DNA of 64,000 nt from Candidatus Altimarinota bacterium (lineage in GTDB: Bacteria > Patescibacteriota > Gracilibacteria > BD1-5 > UBA6164): NCBI GenBank assembly GCA_028689115.1, contig JAQTWV010000001.1, positions 597,539 through 661,538 of the forward strand. Direction: 5' to 3'. Positions within the stretch are counted from its first letter, which is position 1, and each line of letters starts with the position of its first letter. The notes beneath the pieces are model-generated. The model saw nothing but the letters and a program-made list of their open reading frames with translations, was not told the DNA's origin and made no database searches. A program made the position numbers and the translations under genes. This document shows, in pieces, positions 54,415-64,000 of this stretch.

Positions 54415-55890
54415 ATGAAAAAACACGATATCATCTTTTGAATCATCAGATTACCACTTGATTTTTTTATCATATTTTCAAGTTTTTTTCTATCAAGACA
54501 ATTAAGACTTGTTCCAAATTTATTACCAAATTGGCTAGATTTACCAATTCAAACAATAAATAATGAAAGCTTATTTCTATTTGCTATATTTTGAAGTTTT
54601 TTATATATATTTATTTTGGCTATTCATTCGCTTTATCTTATAAAAATAACTTCTTCTAAAATAAATGAATTTCTTCAAATTATAAGATATTCATTTTACT
54701 GGATGATATTTTTCTCATTTTTTGTTTATCTATGAAAATGATTAGTTTATCAAACAGATATACCTAGACTTATTATATTTTTTACATTTATAAGCTGAAC
54801 ATTTTGAGTTATTTTGGGTAGAATCTTACTAAATAATTTTGAATATTATTTACTTAGAAAATGAGTTTTATCAAAAAGAAAAATCCTTCTTATATCAAAT
54901 AAAATACCTGAAAAAATAAGTGAAATTATAGAAGATATAAATGAATCAAAAATTTACAAGATAATCGGATATAGTAACAAAGAAAAAATAATTAGTAGTG
55001 ATTTAAAATATAAGTGAAATATAGAAAAAATTAAAGTACTTTTTGAAAGAAAAAGATGTGATGAAATACTATATATTGACAGTGATTTTAATAAAAAAGA
55101 ACTTCATGAATTATGGGAATTAACAAGGATTTTTTGAGTTAGATACAGATACATAACAAATTCATTTGACGTAACAAAAACAAACACAACGCTAACTCTT
55201 ATAAATAATATTCCAGTAATAGAAATAAGAAATACATCTCTAGATAATTGGGCAAAGGTATTTAAAAGAATGTTTGATTTACTTGCTTGAATTATTTGAA
55301 TAACTATTTTTTCTCCACTTATAATTATAGTTTGAATATTAATCAAAATAGAAGATCCAAAATGACCAATTTTTTATAAAAATACTAGGATTTGAAAATC
55401 TGGAAAAAAATTCAATCTATATAAATTTAGATATATGAAATGGGAATATTGCATAAAAGATGCCTACTCAAAAATACATAAAAATGATGAAGCACTACTT
55501 TTTGAAAAAGAATTAATTGAAAAAAGCTCGACTAGAAACTGACCACTTTACAAGATTAAAAATGATCCTAGAAAAACCAAGATTTGAAATTTTATAGAAA
55601 GATATTCTATAGATGAAATACCTCAATTTTTTAATTTAATTATTTGAAATATGAGTCTTGTTTGACCAAGACCACATCAACCAAGAGAAGTAGAAAAATA
55701 CTCTATTGACCAAAAAAGACTACTAACTATAAAACCATGAATTACTTGAATGGCTCAAGTAAATGGTAGAGAAACAAATGATTTTAAAAAAGAAGCTGAA
55801 CTTGATATATTTTATATCGAAAATTGGAATATGCTCCTTGATTTAAAAATCATACTAAAAACTTTTAGTGTTGTGTTGACAAGAAAATAA
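54415..55890 (+). CDS. Polyprenyl-phosphate sugar-1-phosphate transferase (WcaJ/WbaP type)
   Basis: 491 residues. Five N-terminal membrane helices and a nucleotide-binding-like loop (KRKILLISNKIPEKISEII) precede the catalytic domain from about residue 285: AKVFKRMFDLLAGIIGITIF, VGILIKIEDPKGPIFYKNTR, FNLYKFRYMKWE, and SIDEIPQFFNLIIGNMSLVG followed by PRPHQPREVEKY. It starts glycan assembly by adding a phosphosugar to undecaprenyl phosphate. Its terminator follows the stop. Confidence 0.94.
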
Positions 55891-55920
55891 AAAGAATGTT
55901 TTTAAAAAACATTCTTTTTA
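55888..55920. terminator. Hairpin terminator between convergent genes
   Basis: AAAAAGAATGTTTT / AAAACATTCTTTTT stem shared with the convergent tsaE gene. Confidence 0.88.
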
Positions 55921-56313
55921 TTTTCTTATCACCTCTATTTCCCTTTCATCTTCATTTTCAGTTTTAACTAAATTTATAACTATATCTGCCTTATAATAAG
56001 GTTCTATTAATTCTGGCCATTCAACCAATATTACTCAAGTATTATTATCAAATATATCCTCTCAACCTATTGCAAAAAATTCATCATAATTTGTGAGTCT
56101 ATATAAATCAAAATGATAATTATCATCATATTTATTATAATATGTATAAGTTGGAGAAATGATATCTGCTTTTATTCAAAGTAAATCATTTAAAATATGT
56201 TTAGAAAGTGTAGTTTTACCTGCTCATAAATCTCATTTTAAAAAAATAACACTAGGCTTTTTTATGTTAAAATCTAATGATTTAATATTATCTATGGTAT
56301 ATTTTTTAATCAT
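55918..56313 (-). CDS. tsaE: tRNA threonylcarbamoyladenosine ATPase TsaE
   Basis: 131 residues. Walker A VIFLKGDLGAGKTTLSKHIL, switch I-like SPTYTYYNKYDDNYHFDLYR, Walker B VILVEWPELIEPY. Required with TsaB, TsaC and TsaD for t6A37 in tRNAs reading ANN codons. The P-loop glycines are TGA, TGA and GGT. Partners are not in the window. Confidence 0.95.
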
Positions 56314-56404
56314 ATCAAGGAAAAAATGTGTTAAAATTTGATTTAAATAATCTTTTGATATATAATAAAGTTATAAATTTAATAAAATAACTTTAAAACA
56401 TTTT

Positions 56405-56755
56405 ATGGAAACATTAATAGAAGTAAATAAAAAAGAAGTAAATAGTATTATAATCTTTGAATTCACTTGAGAATTAGATGAAACAAATGCAGATAAAACA
56501 TTTAAAACTATATATGATTCAATTGGTGATTTCGCATGAAAAAAAATCATTTTAAATATGTCAGGTTTAAAATACTTAAACTCTAAATCAATTGGTTATA
56601 TAGCCGATGTATTTTCAAATATAGAAGATAATGACGGGCAAATGCAAATTTCAAATTGTTCAGAATGAGTAAAAGATATATTAGAACTTGTAGGTATTAC
56701 AACTATTGTTCCTACAGTTAATGATGAAAAAGATGCTATTGCAGCTATGAGTTAA
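56405..56755 (+). CDS. STAS-domain protein (anti-sigma-factor antagonist-like)
   Basis: 116 residues. STAS fold: SIIIFEFTGELDETNADKTF, then KKIILNMSGLKYLNSKSIGY (the conserved N/D-S-x-G phosphoserine region), GQMQISNCSEGVKDILELVG and ITTIVPTVNDEKDAIAAM. No sigma factor or kinase is adjacent. Terminator follows. Confidence 0.88.
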
Positions 56756-56798
56756 AATAAAAAATCAGTCTATTTAAAAATAGACTGATTTTTTATTT
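56756..56798. terminator. Hairpin terminator between convergent genes
   Basis: AAAAAATCAGTCTATTT / AAATAGACTGATTTTTT stem, downstream of the STAS gene and the convergent glycosyltransferase. Confidence 0.9.
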
Positions 56799-57884
56799 TA
56801 CAATTTCTTTTAACATTTTTTCAAATTTATTAAGAGAAAAATCATTTGCTCTCTCTATGCAATCAGCTTTCATTTCTAAGCATTTTTCAGTAGTAAGTTT
56901 ATTAACTGCATCAATTATATCTTCTATTTTTGCTTCTTTTTCTATCAAATATCAAGTTTTAGCATCAATTATAGTTTCCTTTAATCATCAGTCATCAACT
57001 CATAAAACTGGTTTTCAAGCAGCCATACTTTCTACTGGACTCATACCAAAATCTTCATCAATTGGTATATAAATAGTAGCAATACAATTCCCTACATAAT
57101 CAGTAAAACCTACATTTCAAGGTAATGTTACAAAAGATATATTTTCACTTCACTTAGCAAGTGAAAATATCTTTTGTTTTTGAGGATCATTTTCTCCATA
57201 TATAACAACTAACTTTTTTTCAGGCATTTGCTTAAAAGCTAGAACTATACTATCTACTCTTTTTGCATCTGATAATCTAGCAAAACTTAGATAATAATCT
57301 CAAGTACTGATGTATTTAAATTCTTTTAAATTAACTGGTGGATACAAAACTATAGAATCAATTCAAAGAAATTTTTTAATTCTTTTTTGTGTGTTTATTG
57401 AGTTTGTTAAAATTAAATCCATTTTTGTTACATCTCTTTCATAGCTTTTTTTAAAAACATAACAAAATAATTTAAAAGCTGGTTTTATAAAAAATGGAAC
57501 TTTTTGTAAATATAAATGGTGTAAATCATAAATGTATCTAGGTGGAGTATGACAATAATATATTTTTTTAGAGTTTTTTCTACAATTTCTAACAGAACTT
57601 ATACTATCTCAAGAAAAAATAATAGTGTCATATTCACTTAAAAATTTAGTATTAAACAAAAAAGCCCATTTAAGTTTTAAGTGTCTAAATCATTTTTTAA
57701 ATATTTCGCTTGATACTGAAATCATTTTCCCAGTAAATCACTCTTTTCTTAAATCAAAACTTCCCTCACTAAAAAAACCAGATGCCAAATCTGCATCTAG
57801 TGCTTTTGCCATCATAAGGATAAGTCTTTCTCATCCTCATTTATACAAAAAAGTATCATGCATTATTATTGTTTTATTTTTCAT
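56793..57884 (-). CDS. GT4-family glycosyltransferase
   Basis: 363 residues. N-terminal MHDTFLYKGGGERLILMMAK (G-G-x-E-R acceptor loop); then YYCHTPPRYIYDL; DLILTNSINTQKRIKKFLGI; donor domain DYYLSFARLSDAKRVDSIVL, LVVIYGENDP and the E-x7-E signature PIDEDFGMSPVESMAAGKPV. It probably builds a surface glycan. The start overlaps the end of the MutS-like gene by 19 nt. Confidence 0.92.
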
Positions 57885-59254
57885 TTCAATTCATTTAATT
57901 TACCTAAAGCTTCAAGTGGAGTTAGATTATTAACATCTATTTTCTTTAATTCTTGTTCTACTTCACTTATACAAAAAACCTCTTTTTCTACTATTTCAAC
58001 AATTGGATTAGATCAAATAGTTAATTGATTTCAAAATACTCATGAATGCTCTAATTCTAGTTTTTTAAGCATTTTCTTTGCTTCTGTTAAAGTTGACTTA
58101 GACAATCAAGCTATTTTTGCTACTTCTAATCAAAATGATTTTTTAATTCATCCTGGAATTATCTTTCTAAGAAAAACTAAATTTTCTTCATTTTCTCAAA
58201 CTGCAACAGAATAATTTGAAACTCATTTTAAGTTTTTTGATTCATCAATTAATTCATGATAATGCGTTGCAAATAGAGTTTTTGCTTTTATATTATCGTG
58301 ATTTTCTTTTAAAATGGCCCAAGCTAAACTCATACCATCATAAGTACTTGTTCATCTACCAACTTCATCAATTATGACAAAACTATTTTTTGTAGAATTA
58401 TTTAATATATTTGCTACTTCTTGCATCTCAACCATAAAAGTTGATTGTCCTAAAAATAAATTATCACTTGCTCAAATCCTAGAAAAAATCTTGTCAGTTA
58501 CCTGTATATTAGCTTCTTTAGCTGGAACAAAACTACCAATATGTGACATAAGTATAATAAGAGCATTTTGTCTCAAAAAAGTAGATTTACCTCACATATT
58601 TGGACCAGTAATTATATGTATATAATCACTATTATTTAACTCTAAATTATTACTTATAAAGTCACTTACATTTTTTTCAATTATAGGATGTCTTCATGAA
58701 AAAATACTTAAATTAGAATTATTATTTATTTTTGGTCTTGTATAATTACTTTCGTAAGCTACTTGTGAAAGTGAAGCTACAAAATCTATATTAGCTGAAA
58801 CTTCTGAAACTTCTTTTATACTTTTATAACTGTCTAATATTTTTTCTCTTATATCTAAAAATATTTCATATTCTCTTGATGCTTTTTCATTTTGAGCTTC
58901 TAAAAATTTTTCTTCAAATTGCTTTAATTCTAAAGTAACATATCTAGAAGCATTTACTAGAGTTTGTTTGTGAATAAATGAATCTGGAATTTTTGAAGTT
59001 TGGCTTTTTGGTATTTCTATAAAATAACCTGAAATATTTGTATATTTGATTTTTAGATTTGATATATTAGTAAATCTTACTAATTCATTTTGATAATTAG
59101 TTAGCCAATCCTTAGAAGTATTTATTACTTCTCTAAATTGATCTACTTTAAAATCATAACCATCTGCAATTATTTCTCCTGAAGTGAGTGAATTTTCTGG
59201 ATTTTCTTTAATTGATGATTCAAGTAACTCGATGATTTTTTCTATTTCTATCAA
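57866..59254 (-). CDS. mutS: N-terminally truncated MutS (clamp, core and ATPase)
   Basis: 462 residues against about 850 in MutS. The only plausible start is TTG (59254); an in-frame TAA lies about 90 nt upstream with no ATG between. The protein begins in the clamp/core region ([40 protein letters not shown]) and keeps the ATPase: [47 protein letters not shown] and HTH end. The mismatch-binding (domain I) and connector (II) domains are absent. A MutS split elsewhere or a MutS-like ATPase of other use is possible. Confidence 0.9.
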
Positions 59255-59384
59255 AACTATAAATTTATATTTTAAATATAGTTCAATTTTAGTTATAATA
59301 AAACTTTTGTAAAGAAAATATTTACTTGAAAAATAATGTTATTTATATAAACTTTTAAACAGTTAAAAATAAAAACGAAAAACA

Positions 59385-60992
59385 ATGATAAAAGTACATA
59401 AAAATGATTCGATTGTAGATATAATTATAAAAATTAAAAATAACAATGAAAAAGAACTTATAATTGAGTTTCCTTTTTGACATGCGGTTTTACATAATTA
59501 TACTTCATTAAAAATAATAAAAACCAAAGCAGCAAAAAGAGAATTAATTATTATAACAAATGATAAAACAGCAAAAAAAATCTGAAAAAATTTATGAATA
59601 AAATATTCTATAACTGATAATCCTGACTTAATAGAACATAATTATACTTTTTTTGAATATTTTCTATATACATTTAAAAGTTATTTTAGAGAAATAAAAG
59701 ATGTGTTCTTACAAAGAAATCATGATTCTGTTTTATGAAAATATAATAAAAAATATGGTAATTGAAAAATATGATTTTTTATAAGCTTTATATTTATATC
59801 ATTATTTTTACTATTATTTATATTTTATTTTGCAGTAAATAAAACATATATCTATATAACTCCAGAAATAGAAGTAAAAACTAAAGCTAAAAATTTTGTT
59901 TTTACAGAAATGAAAGATGATGAATTTGTACTTGATGAAAATACAATAAAATTAAAAAAAATACAAAAAATTGTTTCATTAACAGATAAATTTTGAAGTT
60001 CTTGAATCTCAGAAAAAACTGTCTCAAATTCTAGATGAAAAGTAACTCTTTATAACTATTTTGGTGATCAAATAGATTTGATAGCAAATACTAGAATAGA
60101 AACTATGTCTTGAGTTACATTTTTGTTAGAATGAAGTGTAAGTGTACCAGCTAGCTCTATAAGTTGAAGTTGACAAGTTATTCCTTGAAAAATTGATGCT
60201 TATGCTGTTTCTAGAAATCATGATAGTGAATGAAAAATATCTGGGTTAAGAGCTAATATACCTAATTGAACTAAATTAGAATTGCCTTGATTGAAAACTG
60301 ACAAAGATAAATTATCTGCAATTGCAATAAGTGACTTTAAATGAGCAAATGATAATTATACAAAAGTAATCACAAAAGAAGATATAGAAAATGCTAAATT
60401 GTTATTAAGATGAAAAATAGAAGCAGAAGCGCTAAAACAATTAAAAGATGAAATTACAGAAACAAATAAAACAAATAATGTAGAATTTGAAATATTATGA
60501 ATTGATAATGTAATCAAATATAGTGATTTTGAAATATTTTGAATAGAAAATTTAAAAGTTTGAGATGAAGTAGAAGCTTTTGAATTATGATGAACTATAA
60601 AGATATCAACTTATTCTTACAATAAAGATCTACTTATAAGCAAGATGAGAAATGATATTAAAAATAGTATTCTTTCTGATGTAGAAGAAATATTAGAAAT
60701 AAATTCAAATTCTCTAAGAATTGTAAATATTTTATGGACTGAAAATAATCCTTATTCAATAAAAGCTACTGCTCAAGTAGAAGTATCATTTATACATAAC
60801 TTTTTAAGTAAAAGTAATAATTATATTGATAGATTAAAATCAGTTGTAGCATGATTAGATAAAGATGAAGCTATTAAAATACTATTAAACAATAGTAAAA
60901 TAAGCAACGCAAAAATAGATACTAAACCATTTTTTATAAAAAATGTTTCTAAAATACAAGATAATATCATATTTAAAGTAAACAAAAACTAA
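59385..60992 (+). CDS. Baseplate J/gp47-like membrane protein of CPR type
   Basis: 535 residues. A cytoplasmic N-terminal domain of about 120 residues (KEPL-like LIIEFPFGHAVLHNYTSLKI) precedes a membrane helix (FFISFIFISLFLLLFIFYFA). The extracellular part has ITPEIEVKTKAKNFVFTEMK, RGKVTLYNYFGDQIDLIANT, RIETMSGVTFLLEGSVSVPA, and ISGLRANIPNGTKLELPGLK, features of the baseplate-J-like family found in many CPR genomes. Its function is unknown; an envelope scaffold is likely. Confidence 0.8.
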
Positions 60993-61019
60993 AAAAAGAT
61001 TGCTACGCAATCTTTTTTT
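60991..61019. terminator. Hairpin terminator between convergent genes
   Basis: AAAAAAAGATTGC / GCAATCTTTTTTT stem with a TAC loop after the baseplate-J-like gene. Confidence 0.9.
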
Positions 61020-61033
61020 AGTTTTTGTTATTT

Positions 61034-62827
<1,794 letters not shown>

Positions 62828-62831
62828 TTTT

Positions 62832-62876
62832 TTATAAATAAAAAATTAAAACAATTAAAAAAAGAACCGCAAACAT
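62832..62876 (-). CDS. 14-residue hydrophobic leader ORF of the helicase
   Basis: ATG at 62876 is preceded by AAGGACTTGCT, a good ribosome-binding site, and encodes MFAVLFLIVLIFYL before TAA. The helicase ATG lies 4 nt beyond the stop and has no Shine-Dalgarno of its own, so re-initiation after this ORF is plausible. It could be a cold-responsive or regulatory leader. Small hydrophobic peptides arise easily in AT-rich DNA, so this is only moderately supported. Confidence 0.45.
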   Translation of the reverse strand: MFAVLFLIVLIFYL

Positions 62877-63062
62877 AGCAAGTCCTTCTTTTATAAAGAG
62901 AGAACTTCCAATAAAAAACAAATAATAATATAATTAATTTTTTCTCGCGTAATTTCACTAACCCAAATTAATTATATCCCATTATATTGAGTTTTTTGGA
63001 AATCTTTTTTTTAATCAACGGGAGTATAGTTGATTTTTGTAATAATGCAAGTTTAAATTTAA
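62877..63062 (-). promoter_or_regulatory. Leader and promoter region of the helicase
   Basis: 186 nt without a longer gene. On the minus strand there are TATAAT-like boxes (TATAATGGG near 62977-62985 and ATATAAT near 62968) upstream of the leader ORF. Long 5' leaders are common on cold-shock DEAD-box genes. Confidence 0.4.
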
Positions 63063-63065
63063 AAC

Positions 63066-63101
63066 AAAAAAAAGATTAAAACTAGTTTTAATCTTTTTTT
63101 T
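63066..63101. terminator. Hairpin terminator
   Basis: AAAAAAAAGATTAAAAC / GTTTTAATCTTTTTTTT stem with a TA centre, overlapping the stop of the CYTH gene on the minus strand. Confidence 0.85.
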
Positions 63102-63927
63102 GTAATTCAGGTTTAATAATCTTTGGCTTAGATGGTGTACTTTTTTCAACTTTAGGTTTCGGAAAAGTTTTATATGGAACATTATACAGTTCAAATAATC
63201 ACCTAGAACCATTGTTTGATTTTTTATTATCTGTTAATCATAATGCATTTATATAAAATTCTGCAATTTCTTTTGTTTCTGCTTCTATTTCAAGTAAAGT
63301 AGGAATTCAAGAATAATCATCTATATCAAATTTTATTTTTCACAAAGCATATGAAATTCTTTGTTTTTTCTTTGCTCTTGCTTTATAAAATCCTAAATAA
63401 TTTAATAATTCTGTAAAAATTATTATACTATTTATTTTAAACTCTTTTTCATAACATACTCTCATAACTTCCGAATCCTCATCTTCTGGTTCTTTTCTTT
63501 TTATAGTATAGTAAAAAGTAGAATGCCCCTCTAAATCTCTTTTTTCTCTTATTCTAAAACTAACTTTTCAATCAAGGGATTCAATATGTCAATTATTAAA
63601 ATCATAATATGTATCTATAATAAGTCATTCAAAAACTTTTTCAGCTCCTGCCTGATTTTCCAAAGTAGATACTAATTTTTCTTTATTTACATCTAGAATT
63701 TTTAATTCTCTTTCTTGCTCAAATAAATTTATAATATTATCACTAAGTTTTATTAATCCATACTCATGAGCTTTAATAAGTAATTGCGATAATACACTTC
63801 TTCAAAGTATATTTTCTATCTCTTTTTTTGTAAAATGTTGTACTTCTACAACTTTTTTAGGTAGCTCAATTAAATGAGCATTTAGAAATTCATCAAATTT
63901 TTTAACATCTAGATTTTTAGGAGCCAT
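63088..63927 (-). CDS. CYTH-domain protein
   Basis: 279 residues. A helical N-terminal region of about 90 residues precedes the CYTH core: LIIDTYYDFNNGHIESLDGK, VSFRIREKRD, STFYYTIKRKEP, EKEFKINSIIIFTELLNYLG, FYKARAKKKQRISYAL, KIKFDIDDYSGIPTLLEIEA. The E-x-E motif is replaced by EVQH at the N-terminus in part; R, K and D/E residues of the triphosphate tunnel are largely present. The family includes thiamine-triphosphatases, polyphosphatases and class IV adenylate cyclases, so the substrate is not fixed. C-terminal Lys/Pro tail. Confidence 0.82.
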
Positions 63928-64000
63928 ATAACTAATTAAGATAATATTAATTTAAATATAAATAAAAAACACAATAAATCAAGAGTAAAATATAATTAAT

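Overview
The window is a very AT-rich bacterial chromosome segment in which almost every long gene reads through many in-frame TGA codons. Only TAA and TAG work as stops. TGA falls exactly where conserved glycines are required: in RecF the P-loop GENGKGKT (36937-36960) has all three glycines as TGA, and in the pilus ATPase the P-loop GGTGSGKTT mixes GGT, TGA and GGA. That is genetic code 25 (UGA = Gly), known from Absconditabacteria (SR1) and Gracilibacteria of the Patescibacteria/CPR. All gene boundaries here were drawn by hand with that code; under the standard code most genes would look like chains of fragments.

Layout. 49-6256 is one minus-strand Bat/MoxR operon (BatD-like, MoxR ATPase, DUF58, a small membrane protein, two VWA proteins, a TPR protein). 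6407-10086 holds a potassium channel, a type IV pilus ATPase and a membrane spermidine-synthase-like protein. 10115-17759 is a minus-strand redox/sensor cluster: pirin, ApbE, a ferric-reductase/rubredoxin/flavin-reductase fusion, a repeat protein, a two-component system and a secreted Met-rich DUF2202 protein. 18602-20490 is PadR plus PspC. 21182-22825 is a small accessory pair (DUF3800, DUF4238) next to an inverted repeat with a tRNA-like 3' end. 23794-28528 holds secreted or envelope proteins, two glycosyltransferases and a DedA protein. 28639-30519 is a MarR-controlled MATE exporter.

30621-43848 contains a pyrimidine-dimer glycosylase, an MFS-like transporter, a pseudouridine synthase, a Kazal-domain protein, a HEPN-motif gene between 52-bp direct repeats at tRNA-Cys, GatC, RecF, a wall-anchored-looking surface protein, a radical SAM protein and an M23 murein hydrolase. 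43959-49672 is an ArsR/membrane-fusion/RND efflux operon, interrupted on the opposite strand by a GC-rich gene for a 39-residue basic peptide with its own promoter and terminator. 49817-63927 has an HD hydrolase, a pseudopilin fused to an FGE/C-lectin-like domain, YmdB, a sugar-phosphate transferase, TsaE, a STAS protein, a glycosyltransferase, an N-terminally truncated MutS, a baseplate-J-like protein, a DEAD-box helicase with a leader peptide, and a CYTH protein.

The content (envelope, pili, secretion, efflux and hydrolases, with no biosynthetic pathways visible) suits a host-dependent CPR cell. The items most worth following up are the HEPN mini-island in the tRNA-Cys terminator, the GC-rich mini-gene inside the efflux operon, the possible diversity-generating variable region at the end of the pilin-FGE fusion, the truncated MutS, and the Met-rich sensor kinase/DUF2202 pair.
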